The notes below the pieces were generated by a model. The model was not told where the DNA came from. It was given only the letters and a program-made list of their open reading frames with translations, and ran no database searches. The position numbers and the translations under genes were made by a program. From Skeletonema tropicum (Eukaryota > Bacillariophyta > Thalassiosirophyceae > Thalassiosirales > Thalassiosiraceae): a DNA stretch of 64,000 nt. Within the stretch, counting starts at the first letter, position 1. Every line of letters starts with the position of its first letter. Shown here piece after piece: positions 44,160 to 54,305 of this stretch. The stretch is from assembly GCA_037178625.1 (NCBI GenBank), contig CM074128.1:2418001-2482000 (forward strand). The letters run 5' to 3'.

Positions 44160-44378
44160 TAGATTACGAAGAGAGAACTCTCACTGTGAAATTGTTGGAT
44201 TTATTGCGTGCGTCTTTCCCCATGTCATCTATCAAAGCCATTGCAAAATATTGTTCGGGTTAAACATGTGTCGCCCTCTCTCGCGGATCAACTAACGCCA
44301 GGGGTGCATTCCGTCCAACCAACACTGCCACGGCCACGGCTCCAGCACCAAATATACATATATATAATTTATAATATC

Positions 44379-44679
44379 ATTCGTGTTACATAGATGTGGC
44401 ACATTTTGGATAGGTAAATGGCATTAATACATAGTTACTTCTAGCTTGTGCAGCTTCTCTCAGATGTCTTGCTTGTTTTGGTATTCAATCCAAAGTGGCA
44501 GTCATTGCAAAATATTGTGTAGGTTAAACTATTTAGTGTTGTTGATCGCCTTCTATTCGTGTTACATAGATGTGGCACATTTTGGATAGGTAAATGGCAT
44601 TAATACATAGTTACTTCTAGCTTGTGCAGCTTCTTTCAGATGTCTTGCTTGTTTTGGTATTCAATCAAAGTGGCAGTCA
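44379..44679. repeat. Tandem duplication of 125 bp, period 176 bp
   Basis: ATTCGTGTTACATAGATGTG starts at 44379 and again at 44555, with near-identical sequence for about 125 bp. The right copy forms the 3' flank and last ~15 codons of the MORN gene, and the left copy is a free-standing duplicate of that gene end. The word ATTGCAAAATATTG also recurs at about 44239 and 44503. Confidence 0.85.
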
Positions 44680-44986
44680 GTTTCGAAACTTGTGTCTTCA
44701 ATTTTTTAGCTTCTCTGACAAGCTTCAATGAGGATGCTTCAGGTCTACCTTTTCGGAAGTAGCACGTGTACGAGTCTCCATTCGACCAAGTTAGGCAGCC
44801 CCATCCGTGTTCGAATCCATCGCGGAACAATCCCGTGTATTTTACATCGCTCTTGAACTCGTAAACGCCCCATCCGTGTGGAATGAAACGGTGCTTTGCC
44901 ATGCCCTTTCCTTTTCCTCTGCTGTTGCGCAACTTCGTCTTACGAACAGAACCGCTGTATAGTCCACCAGAATAATGAATCTTCAT
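44636..44986 (-). CDS. Small MORN-repeat protein
   Basis: From the ATG at 44986 the protein is about 116 residues: MKIHYSGGLYSGSVRKTKLR, then GWGVYEFKSDVKYTGLFRDG and FEHGWGCLTWSNGDSYTCYF, i.e. two to three MORN repeats (Y-x-G-x-x-x-x-G-x-G pattern), followed by a Lys-rich helical tail ending in EYQNKQDI. MORN repeats mediate membrane or cytoskeletal contacts. The frame stays open upstream to 45058 without an ATG. That upstream part (SKKTSLAAS) resembles the N-terminus of the gene at 53325 (SKKTSVAAS), reflecting the inverted repeat described next. Function unknown. Confidence 0.6.
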   Translation of the reverse strand: MKIHYSGGLYSGSVRKTKLRNSRGKGKGMAKHRFIPHGWGVYEFKSDVKYTGLFRDGFEHGWGCLTWSNGDSYTCYFRKGRPEASSLKLVREAKKLKTQVSKLTATLIEYQNKQDI

Positions 44987-45056
44987 TTTGAAGTTAAGTG
45001 AAATAATACCGACAGATGTTGATGACGATGCAGCCAATGATGTCTTCTTTGAGAAC

Positions 45057-45359
45057 AAAGCAAATCGGATTTATGAGCCAAGCTCGGATCGGCCAACCCC
45101 AAATCAAAGCAAGCAGCATATTATTCAATAGTAGTCCTAAGGTAGGGTTCTCACCCTTTGTTTTGATTCTGGGGTCTGCTACCTTTTACAAGATGTACAG
45201 GGCGGAAGTGGTGTGAACTTTTTTCAAATTGAGTTTTTGGGACTCAGTACCATCAAACCTGAGTCCACGATTAACTTCAATTTCAAATCTACCTTGGACG
45301 GAATTGGTATGAACTTTTTTCAAATTGAGTTTTTGGGACTTACATCAAACCTAAGTCCA
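45057..45359. repeat. Inverted repeat, left arm (partner 53007-53309)
   Basis: This 303-bp arm is a near-identical reverse complement of 53007-53309, from AAAGCAAATC to AAACCTAAGTCCA. Inside it the block GAACTTTTTTCAAATTGAGT-TTTTGGGAC plus TCAAACCT(A/G)AGTCCA occurs twice. Weaker similarity continues outward to about 45020, into the 5' part of the MORN reading frame. Confidence 0.9.
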
Positions 45360-45676
45360 TGCATCAGGGAAGTCGCTTGGCCTCTCTTTTGTGGCAACAA
45401 GTACAATACCTATTTGAAGTCCGATCACAGGTTCCAGTCAAGTGCTGTTTTGGTGTCATGGTTGCAAGAGATGTCGGATATTATACTGCTGAGGCTTATT
45501 TCATCGGCCTGATTGAGGATCCAACTTGTGTGCTATTGATATATTCAAATTTGATGCTATAAGCGTGAGACTAATATGTCAAGATCGTATACAACAACAT
45601 AAACTAAAGAAAGACTACTAATCAGCATTCAGTGATGATCGAACAGCGCACTATATTAGGGAGATATAGGAGTAAT
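45360..45676. other. Intergenic, no supported gene
   Basis: About 320 bp between the repeat arm and the 3' end of the R2 gene. Short open frames here have no recognisable features. Confidence 0.5.
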
Positions 45677-46913
45677 TCAGAAGTCTGCGTCGAGGCTGAA
45701 CACTTGATCCTCCTGGGCTACACCAACACCACTCTTAGCATACTCTCCAACGCGCCTCTCGAAGAAGTTAGTTTTCCCCTGCAGACTGATCATCTCCATC
45801 CATTCAAATGGATTGGCAGCTCCGTATTGCTTGGGGCATCCAAGGGCAGCCAACAAACGATCAGCACAGAACTCAATGTACTGGCACATGAGGTCTCCGT
45901 TCATACCAATCAGGGAAACAGGAAGGGCCTCCACCACAAACTCCTTCTCGATCTGGACAGCATTAGTTATAATCTCGTCAATACGGATAACAGGCAATTT
46001 GTTCACGAGCTTGCTGTAAAGAAGGCAGGCAAAGTCACAATGTAGACCCTCATCACGCGAGATAAGCTCATTGGAGAAACAAAGGCCAGGCATGAGACCA
46101 CGCTTCTTCAACCAAAAGATGGCGCAGAAACTGCCACTGAAAAAGATACCCTCCACGGCTGCAAAGGCGATGATACGTTCGGCGAAGGAAGCGTTGTTGG
46201 AGTCGCACCACCGGAGAGCCCAGTGAGCCTTCTTTTGAACACAGGGAATGGTCTCGATGGCATTGAGAATACGAGACTTGGTCTTTTGGTCCTTAATGTA
46301 TGTGTCAATTAACAACGAATAGGTTTCGCTTTGAATGTTGTGTAGATTATAATGTATGTAAACATATACCAGAAACCAGGAAACAGGTGAGTGTCAATGG
46401 TGTATGTACGAGCCAATGTAAAAGCCTACACATTTTTTCATCTTGTTACCTATGAATATTTTCAACCGCAATTTGAAATCCGTAGAAGAAGCGTGCCTCA
46501 GGGCTTTGCACCTCAGTAGCAAAGTTACTGGAGAGGTTCTCGTTGACAATACCATCGGAGGCAGCAAAAAAGGCAAGGACGTGGGAGACGAAATGACGTT
46601 CGTTGTCGGCTAGACCTTCCCAATCTTTGAGGTCGGAGGAAAGGTCAATTTCCTCGGTAGTCCAGAAACAAGCTAGTGCCTTTTTGTACATGACCCATAT
46701 CTCTAGTACGAAGACATACAGAGGGAGGTGAGGCAGAGTATGCAAGTAACATTTGGGCAAATTGCATGTCCCACCTACCTCGTTATCTTGGATGGGGAAC
46801 AACACAAAGCGGCGTGGGTTGTCCCTTAGTAAAGGCTCCTCGTCTGCGACCTCGGCTATGATATCTGCACCGCCATTATCATTATCAAACGAACATTCCA
46901 AAAACGACTTCAT
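45677..46913 (-). CDS. RNR2: Ribonucleoside-diphosphate reductase small subunit R2
   Basis: Class Ia R2 holds the di-iron tyrosyl radical used by R1 to reduce ribonucleotides. Three exons (46913-46779, 46700-46450, 46328-45677; GT-AG, phases 0 and 2) join into 345 residues. Ligand residues can be placed by spacing: Asp94 in FFAASDG, Glu125 and His128 in VENIHSETYS, radical Tyr132 in the same motif, Glu188 in [10 protein letters not shown], and Glu222 and His225 in [10 protein letters not shown]. The spacings (31, 63, 34 and 3) equal those of mammalian R2. The C-terminus FSLDADF is the eukaryotic R1-docking tail. All catalytic residues are present and the frame is intact. It sits 2.1 kb from the R1 gene in the opposite orientation, and a decayed R2 copy lies at 51887. 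Confidence 0.95.
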
Positions 46914-47322
46914 CGCCGTGGATTTTATTGTGGTCCAGCTCTAGCAGTAAAAATATAAGTTGTATGTATCACCAAGATAGATACTCAGACCTTTGCCTGT
47001 GGGCAGAAAAAGAGATTTAGTAATTTTCTCTTTTCTCAGCTTTTATGGCTTGATTGCATCCCGCCTCTCTAGCAGTGCTAATATAGCCAGAGTCCTGCCC
47101 GAACGAGGCGGCCATTGACCGTGCCTCCATTGATACTGCCGTTTGTTTACCCAGCGCGGGGCTGATTGAGAATTCAATTTTCTCACGCCTATAATCTTCA
47201 CTGCTGAGTCTTAGAGCACGCTGCCTTATCATGTTCAAATTACATCAGCTAAAATAGTTTATCCTACAACAGCACAAGTTACAACTCAGAGATGTCAGTG
47301 TCAGGTACAGTTCACTTTTCAT
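46914..47322. other. Intergenic, no supported gene
   Basis: About 400 bp: R2 upstream region and the 3' flank of the next minus-strand gene. No clear motif. Confidence 0.5.
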
Positions 47323-48725
47323 TCACAGGGACAGGGTATAGAAAGGCGAAGTGTCAAATCCATTTCGGTCAAGATTCCTCAATTTTGCTCTACGGGCGGG
47401 AGAAGGCAGGTTCTTTCGGTGCAATAGCTTTACCCTCTTCACCGTGTCACTGGTATTGACTTGCAGCTTCGGCTTCGATACATGACTGCGCTCGTCTTTG
47501 TATCTGGGTGGCGATGGGGCACTCTGCTTTTGACTTAGCTCGTCAACAGTGATACCGGTATCGGTGAAATGGAATCCCTTCTCGCGATACTGCTTTTGAT
47601 TGAGCTCATCAACAGTGATATCGGTGAAATGGAATCCTCTCTTGTTGTACTTTACTACACGCTGCGAAATCTTGACTAGCATATTGTGAAGGATAATGCA
47701 GTATTTCACACTAAGTTCTGGCTCATCAATGGACATCGGTGAGAAGATCCCATCTTGATTTGGGAGGTCGCCACCACATTCCCTTACATCGCTGAAAACA
47801 AGCTCCGCGAACTTAACTTTCTCTTCATTCGGGTTGAAGAATGAAATCTGTTCCAGTTCATGGAGGGAGAAAGCATTCAGATACATACGCATGTATCTAT
47901 TCAAAAGCAACGTCCAATTTGGACATCTCAGCATTGCTTCTTTTCTGAGGATTCGATGCAAGTTTGGAACGCAGAAATCGATCCCATTGAAGTGCGACAT
48001 ACAAGGCATTATATCAAATTTGTGAAGAGTATCTTTGACTGTCGCCGAGGAGGTTACAACAAGATCGATTTGTTTTCTGAGGCGATGGTTCCCTGGAGCA
48101 AATGAGAAGTCCAATGGCATGACATATGGACTTCTTGCATTGACGACGAAATCGTGCCTTGAGGCAATGAAACCTCTCCTCACAGCATCTCTGACGGGCA
48201 TCCTTCTGATGTGTGTGTGAGCCGGCGGGAGTGAATATGACTCCACATGATGAATCTTGTGGTCCATAAACGTGTAATCAGAAGTTGATATGCCAGTGAA
48301 AACAAAGCCAAGTGAATCTAGATGACGTCTCGTATACGGAAGGGCCATGACGGTGGTATAAAGGTCGATGTCGCTCGCAACGAAACCATCACCTTGAGCA
48401 CAACTGCCATTGTTAGTTACCGCTTGAACGATTAAGGACCGGCGATGACAAGTTGGTCCCTGCCATAAATATGTGCAACACATTTGAGTCTTTCAATCAA
48501 TGGCACTGCGAGATGCTCGAATCCTTCCCGCTGCCTGATGACCGACATTAGAGAGTGAAGGAGTGATTCGTTGATGAAACCAGCTGGAGTAGATTCTTCA
48601 GACATCACAACTGTTGAACTGTTAGTCCAGAGGCGCTTGGTCACTAAAAGATTGAACGCATCTGTCGGTGTTAGAAACGAGGCCAGTTGCAGAGAGAGTT
48701 CACGTATGCTCATGAGAGAGTCCAT
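47323..48725 (-). CDS. F-box-like / nucleotidyltransferase-like protein of unknown function (one frame shift)
   Basis: The first frame (48725 to about 48440) starts MDSLMSIRELSLQLASFLTP with TDAFNLLVTKRLW, an F-box-like helix pair, and ends in RLKCVAHIYGRDQLVIAG. The second frame (to 47323) continues SLIVQAVTNNGSCAQGDGFV, ASDIDLYTTVM and HKIHHVESYSLPP. G-S-(x)n-D-I-D-L-Y is reminiscent of nucleotidyltransferase-fold motifs (G-S, then D-x-D). Near 48440 the frame must move by two bases or minus one. The C-terminal part holds a tandem 20-residue repeat (KRGFHFTDITVDELNQKQ and EKGFHFTDTGITVDELSQKQ) and a basic tail. Whether it is catalytically active or a substrate-binding F-box protein is unknown. 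Confidence 0.5.
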
Positions 48726-48934
48726 TCTTGGTTTCTTGGCAGCTAATTATGACTTTGATGTGGGTTTCTTTTTATGTGAGGACCAAGGATCCGGGGACAG
48801 AGATGCAATGTCAAAATCATGGCCCAGACAGAAAGGTAAGTATGTAAGCTACATAATCAAGAAAGATATGTACTTTCTCGTTTTTTGTACGAGGACCAGT
48901 CAGCAGGTGTCAAATCTCACTTCAGATTTTTTTT

Positions 48935-48944
48935 CTTTCGCGAA
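48935..48944. promoter_or_regulatory. E2F-like palindrome upstream of R1
   Basis: TTTCGCGAAA, a perfect palindrome matching the E2F/DP consensus on both strands, lies 97 bp upstream of the R1 start codon. E2F control of ribonucleotide reductase at G1/S is well established in plants and animals; here it is inferred from motif and position. Confidence 0.45.
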
Positions 48945-49040
48945 ATAGCATCCAACAATTGTATGTATCACGTCCAGTATTGTACTATCATTGCATCTCA
49001 GAACCAGCGAACAACCTTTATATCACAGCACAGCACAATC

Positions 49041-51650
49041 ATGTTTATCAGAAAGAGAGACGGAAGACAGCAAAGCTGCCAATTTGATAAGATCCAGAGC
49101 CGCATCTCGAAGCTATGCTATGGCCTCGATCAAAAGGTGAGAATGAGAGCGTCCGTCTGCATCTCTTGTAATGTTGGTACACTCGAAAGATTGATTCGTC
49201 AACACACCGTGCTGCGCAGCTACTTACGTCTTCTCTCACTCTCTCGTTCTCTATTCTAGTTCGTAAACGAAGCCATCATCTCGCAAAAGGTGATTCAGGG
49301 AGTCTATCAAGGTGTCACTACCACTGAGCTCGATGAACTTGCAGCCCAAACTGCTGCATCCTTTGCCACTCAACATCCCGACTATGCCATCCTCGCCGCA
49401 CGTATCGAGGTGTCCAACTTGCACAAAATGACAGAGAAATCATTTTCAAAGGTTATGCACGCCTTCCGCGGATACAAACACCCCAAAACTGGAGAGACTG
49501 CCCCTCTAATCTCCAAAGAAGTCTACAATGTCATCATGGCCAACAGAGACACACTTGACGGGTGCATCATCCATGACAGAGACTTTGAATTTGACTACTT
49601 TGGCTTCAAGACCCTCGAAAAATCATACCTACTCAAAATTGATGGAAAGATTGCCGAGCGTCCTCAGCACATGCTCATGCGTGTTGCCGTCGGCATCCAC
49701 ATGGATGACATTGACCGTGTGAAAGAAACATATGATCTCCTCTCCAAAGGATACTTCATTCACGCGACACCCACCCTTTTCAATGCAGGGACCCCAAACC
49801 CACAAATGTCTTCTTGCTTTCTCACTTGTATGAAGGCCGATTCCATCGAAGGTATATACGACACACTCAAGAATTGTGCTATTATTTCAAAGCATGCTGG
49901 TGGCATTGGTATGTCGGTCAGCAATATCAGAGCTAGCGGTAGTTACATTCAGGGTACCAACGGAACATCCAATGGCATCGTGCCAATGCTCCGTGTATTT
50001 AACAACACTGCTCGCTACGTTGATCAAGGAGGAGGAAAGCGTAAGGGGAGTATTGCTGCCTACATTGAGCCATGGCATGCAGATATTTTTGCATTCCTTG
50101 ACTTGAGGAAGAACCACGGAAACGAGATGGAGCGTGCCCGTGACCTTTTCTACGCCCTCTGGATTCCCGACCTATTCATGGAGCGTGTTCAGACCAACGG
50201 TGACTGGACCTTGATGTGCCCCAATGAGTGCAAGGGCCTCGCAAACTGCTGGGGGTGGTGAATTCAAAGCCCTCTACGAGAAGTACGAGCGTGAGGGCAA
50301 GGGGCGTAAGACCATCAAGGCCCAACAGCTTTGGTTTGCTATCCTGGACTCTCAGGTAGAGACTGGAACTCCTTACATGCTCTACAAAGACCCACTGCAA
50401 CAGGAAATCGAACCAACGAAACCTTGGAACCATCAAGTGCTCCAACTTGTGTACTGAAATCGTGGAGTACACCGCACCTGATGAAATTGCCGTGTGCAAC
50501 TTGGCAAGTATCAGCCTTTCTAAGTTTGTGACTCCCGCTGGACACTTTGGCGAGGAGGGTCACTATGATTACGACTTGGACAAGCTCAAAGAAATCTCCA
50601 AGGTTTTGACGAGGAACCTGAACCGTGTCATTGACAACAATTTCTATCCCGTTGAGGAGGCCAAGAGATCTAACATGCGCCATCGTCCCATTGGTATTGG
50701 CGTCCAGGGTTTGGCCGACGCTCTGCAAATGATGAAGCTTCCATTCGAGTCTGCCGAGGCTCGCAGCCTGTAAGTTTCTGTGATCGATACAAAGCAGTTT
50801 GTATTATGTCGTGATGAAGTATTTCTCATGAGTTTGCACATCCTCTCTCTACAGGAACAAGGAAATTTTCGAGACAATCTACTTTGGAGCTTGCGAGGCA
50901 AGCATGGAACTTGCTCGGGCAGATGGTGCATATGAGGACTTACAAGGAATCTCTGCAAGCAAAGGAATTCTTCAATTCGATATGTGGGGTGTGGAACCAA
51001 GCAGTCGTTGGGACTGGTCGGGGCTTAAGGATAAGATTGCAGAACACGGAATGCGCAACTCTCTCCTTGTGGCTCCTATGCCTACTGCATCAACGGCTCA
51101 GATAATGGGAAATAACGAGAGCACCGAACCATTCACTTCTAACATGTACAACCGTCGTGGTCCTTGCTGGAGAGTTTACCATTGTGAACAAGCATCTCCT
51201 CTGTGAACTTACTGCCAATGGTCTGTGGACGGAGAAGGTCCGTAATAAGATCATTGCGGATGGTGGGTCTGTCCAAAATGTTGCCCAAATCCCTAAGAGC
51301 ATCCGTGATGTTTACAAAAACTGTCTGGGAAATCCCCCAGAGGGCAATTTTGGATATGGCCCGCTGACCGTGGTGCCTTCATTTGTCAGAGTCAAAGCAT
51401 GAATGTTCACATCAGCAAACCCAACACATCAAAGCTGACATCTATGCACTTTTATGCTTGGAAGAAGGGTCTAAAGACTGGTATGTACTATCTCCGTACC
51501 AGACCCAAGGCTGATGCTATCCAGTTTCACTGTCGACCAGGAGATGCTCGCAGAAGCTAATCAAAATCCGGCCGAGAACACCTCACCAAAAACAAAAGAA
51601 TCATTCCAGTACCGTCAACGAAGATCAATGGTTTGGCTTGTGGTGCATAG
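49041..51650 (+). CDS. RNR1: Ribonucleoside-diphosphate reductase large subunit R1 (multiple frame shifts)
   Basis: Catalytic and allosteric subunit of class Ia ribonucleotide reductase. Exon 1 (49041-49136) begins [20 protein letters not shown], the ATP-cone. A 123-bp intron ends at 49259; exon 2 runs 49260-50769, and after an 85-bp intron exon 3 runs 50855-51650. Exon 2 contains [17 protein letters not shown] (redox Cys), [71 protein letters not shown] (catalytic N-C-E) and [14 protein letters not shown]. Exon 3 has [25 protein letters not shown] and [20 protein letters not shown]. One extra base at each of about 50256, 50392, 51157, 51318, 51362, 51525 and 51598 breaks the frame. The corrected end would be INGLACGA; the C-terminal Cys pair of the family is reduced to one visible cysteine. 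Confidence 0.92.
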
Positions 51651-51886
51651 GAACAGTTGACTGGTGATCTGGTATATAAATATTATGTTGAGTGTTATCA
51701 CCGGGGGTTAATTTCGTTAACATTCATCATATCTCAATCTAAAGGTGGTCTCGCATTCTGCTCTCTCTCAGTCCCCTTCCTCCTCTCTCATACCTTTTCT
51801 TCTGTGTGCTGCAGCATGTTACATAGAAACGGAAGTCCCAATTCATCCTCTACAAACAACCACTATTCTGTTACAACACAGCGAAT

Positions 51887-52097
51887 GCTTGCCTTCTTTA
51901 TAGCAAGCTTGTGAGCAAGTGGCGAGATTACAACTAATGCCGCCGTCCAGATTGAGAAGGAGTTTACAAAACGAAGGCTCTTCCTCTGTGTTTCCCCGAT
52001 TGGCACACGAACAGGACCTCCTGTGGCCAATATATATTGCGAGTTCCGTGCTGATTGTCTGTTGGCTGCGTTAGGATTAGGATGCCCCAAGCACTGC
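51887..52097 (+). pseudogene. Decayed fragment of ribonucleotide reductase R2
   Basis: On the plus strand, peptide fragments match the R2 region about 225-300: [11 protein letters not shown] (R2: [11 protein letters not shown]), then in another frame [11 protein letters not shown] (R2: [10 protein letters not shown]), NIYCEFRADCLLAALGLGCP (R2: [17 protein letters not shown]). Stops and shifts separate them, and substitutions are many, unlike the isolated single-base shifts elsewhere, so this is real decay. It lies about 240 bp downstream of R1, inverted relative to the functional R2 gene. No other R2 parts are seen nearby. Confidence 0.75.
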
Positions 52098-52340
52098 AGA
52101 GAGAGAGCTGTTAATCCACATTTGAATTTGCGGTAGGACTAACTCTTTTAAGTAATATGCTGAGTTGGCGTGTTTACAAAAAAAGACCAAGCCTTCAGCC
52201 TCAAATGCTGAATTTTGACATCAACATCAGGTCTATTTAAATTACTCGTATATTTCCCTCATAGGGCGCTATCCAATCATGGTTGCTGATTGGCAGTCTT
52301 TTATTTTATTTTGTTTTCTTGTTGTATACATCATGATTCA

Positions 52341-52753
52341 GGCCCGCTCTCGCCCCGCGAAGGCGACGAGCAAGCTGGATATCCTTTGGCATTATGTTAC
52401 ACGCTTGGCATGTAAAGCGCAAAGGTTGGTGTCCTCAAAAAAAGGCCAGTTAGATAAGCTCAAGCTGCCTCCTGTAATGCCAAAACGGCAGTCGACTGAA
52501 ACCTAAGATCTGACATCAAATCCTGCGCAATCTCCCGCACAAGACGCTGAAAGGGAGCTTTTCGGATGATCAAATCCACACTTTTTTGGTAACGGCGGAT
52601 CTCACGAAGAGCGACAGTTCCTGGGCGGTAGCGGTAGGGCTTGCGGACACCTCCAGCGGTGGGAGCAGATTTGCGTGCTGCCTTGGTGGCGAGTTGTTTG
52701 TGAGGAGCTTTGCCTCCGGTGGATATACGGGCGGTTTGCTTGGTTCGAGCCAT
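52341..52753 (-). pseudogene. Broken, divergent histone H3 gene
   Basis: The frame from 52753 encodes 97 residues of H3 ([52 protein letters not shown]) and ends at a TGA where canonical H3 has Glu after LQEAA. Beyond the stop the same strand still encodes AYLTGLFFEDTNLCALHAKR, then, after a further shift, MPKDIQLARRLRG. Canonical Lys9 is Ile, Arg17 is His, and the αN/L1 region is altered ([20 protein letters not shown]). The extra Phe and two breaks mark a pseudogene, or a very divergent variant with errors. No other histone genes are adjacent. Confidence 0.75.
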
Positions 52754-53006
52754 GAAATTATTACTTATTATTGTTCCTAAATTTGTGAGAAGTAGGAATT
52801 TGCTTACTCCCCATGGAACTGTGTTGGGATTCCGATGTTATGAGATACCTACCTGGAGTGCTAGGTCACAATCTGAAATTTGAAAGTAACCTAGGTTTTT
52901 AGGTTTGTGGTAAGTCCCGAAAACTCAATTTGAACAAAGTTCATACCAGTTCCTGCATCCCCGTACGTACATATCCTGTAAAAGGTAGATTTGAAATTGA
53001 AGATTG

Positions 53007-53309
53007 TGGACTTAGGTTTGATGTAAGTCCCAAAAACTCAATTTGAAAAAAAAAGTTCATACCAATTCCGTCCAAGGTAGATTTGAAATTGAAGTTAATC
53101 GTGGACTCAGGTTTGATGGTACTGAGTCCCAAAAACTCAATTTAAAAAAAGTTCACACCACTTCCGCCGTACATCTTGTAAAAGGTAGCAGACCCCAGAA
53201 TCAAAACAAAGGTTGAGAACCCTACCTTAGGACTACTATATTGGATAATATGCTTGCTTTGATTTGGGGTTGGCCGATCCGAGCTTGGCTCATAAATCAG
53301 ATTTGCTTT
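53007..53309. repeat. Inverted repeat, right arm (partner 45057-45359)
   Basis: Near-identical reverse complement of 45057-45359. On this side the internal block (GTCCCAAAAACTCAATTT plus AAAGTTCATACCA) continues leftwards with a third, more diverged copy at about 52915-53006. The right end abuts the leader and start codon of the gene at 53325. Confidence 0.9.
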
Positions 53310-53324
53310 ATTCTCCAAGATAGT

Positions 53325-54015
53325 ATGCCAGGCTCGAAGAAGACATCAGTTGCTGCATCGGCTGCTCCCCGTTCGAAAAGGGTGAAGAAGAATGTGAATT
53401 ATTCCCCCATCAAAGCAAAATTTCCATCTGCAGCCTCGGGTGGAATCATCGATAGTTTGCAGACAGCAGTGGTTGACATTGTCATTAGTATTGTTTCGTC
53501 ACCAACCCGCAAAAATCAGGGGGCCTACATCAAAACCTCTCACGGACGCTTGGCGCAATGGCGATGATTCTGCCTCTGGGTGGTACATTGATTGCATATT
53601 GCCCCGTCGTGATCAACTCAGGCCTTTGGACGACGAACCTATGAAGAGTATCCCTGAGATGCCATACCCCTGGAACTGTATCATTACACTGCGACAGAAT
53701 CCCGAAGAGGAGCCATGCGAGATTGGTCAGAAGATTGCTAGCTCTTTCTCTTCGTTCTCTTCGTCTGATTTTGAAATGAAGAGCTTCAAGTTCAGAGGCG
53801 ATGTCTCGGGGGACCCTCCTATGCCTCTCAATTATTACCTACTCGACAAGGACTGCATTATGTACATCAAGAAGATTTACTTCGGCACTAGCAAGGAAGA
53901 TATCTTGCAAGATGAAGAGTTGTTAATCGAGTTTTTCGGAAGCGAGGTGGAGGGGAAGCGCGTCATCTCGCAGGTGAGTGACGTCGAATGGAATGGGAAG
54001 ATGTGGTTTGACTGA
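53325..54015 (+). CDS. Unknown protein, basic N-terminus (one frame shift)
   Basis: ATG at 53325 gives MPGSKKTSVAASAAPRSKRV with a Lys/Arg-rich start, possibly nuclear. The frame must move +1 in a GGGGG run near 53518. The joined protein (about 229 residues) then reads DSASGWYIDCILPRRDQLRP, YPWNCIITLRQNPEEEPCEI, FEMKSFKFRGDVSGDPPMPL, NYYLLDKDCIMYIKKIYFGT and ends in VEWNGKMWFD. It looks like one globular alpha/beta domain; I do not recognise it. Its promoter and first codons are shared with the left repeat arm near the MORN gene. Confidence 0.5.
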
Positions 54016-54305
54016 GCTTATTGGTGAGCATCTCACTGACATGGGGAAATAAAAAATTCATTTATGATGGGATATGTGCGTCTCAGGGCACTGGGTTATA
54101 GATAAATACTTCTTAGATATTGTTGTTATTGTTATAAAAGTATATTTATAATATGGACGAAATTGACGAAGCTGTCCTGTTGGAAGACAGCGACTTGTAG
54201 TCGTGGAGGAAGCGTGTTAAATCTTATTATAAAATATATATATAATACTATATATTATATATCATATGAAGCCCTCATCAAGAAGTAGCAAATATTCGAA
54301 GGGAA

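Noticed and set aside
45055..45560. Coding frames in the 45.1-45.6 kb repeat arm
   Set aside because: They lie in the inverted repeat and change frame between the two arms, so they are not conserved as protein.
43528..52753. Integrated giant-virus segment (dUTPase, R1, R2, MORN, H3 together)
   Set aside because: dUTPase, R2 and R1 carry spliceosomal introns, R2 ends in the eukaryotic FSLDADF tail, and no viral hallmark gene (capsid, packaging ATPase, polymerase B) is present.
3649..53520. Programmed +1 frameshifting as a genome-wide mechanism
   Set aside because: Sites share no slippery motif, fall in varied contexts, and the duplicated COPB1/methyltransferase locus has the extra bases in only one copy.
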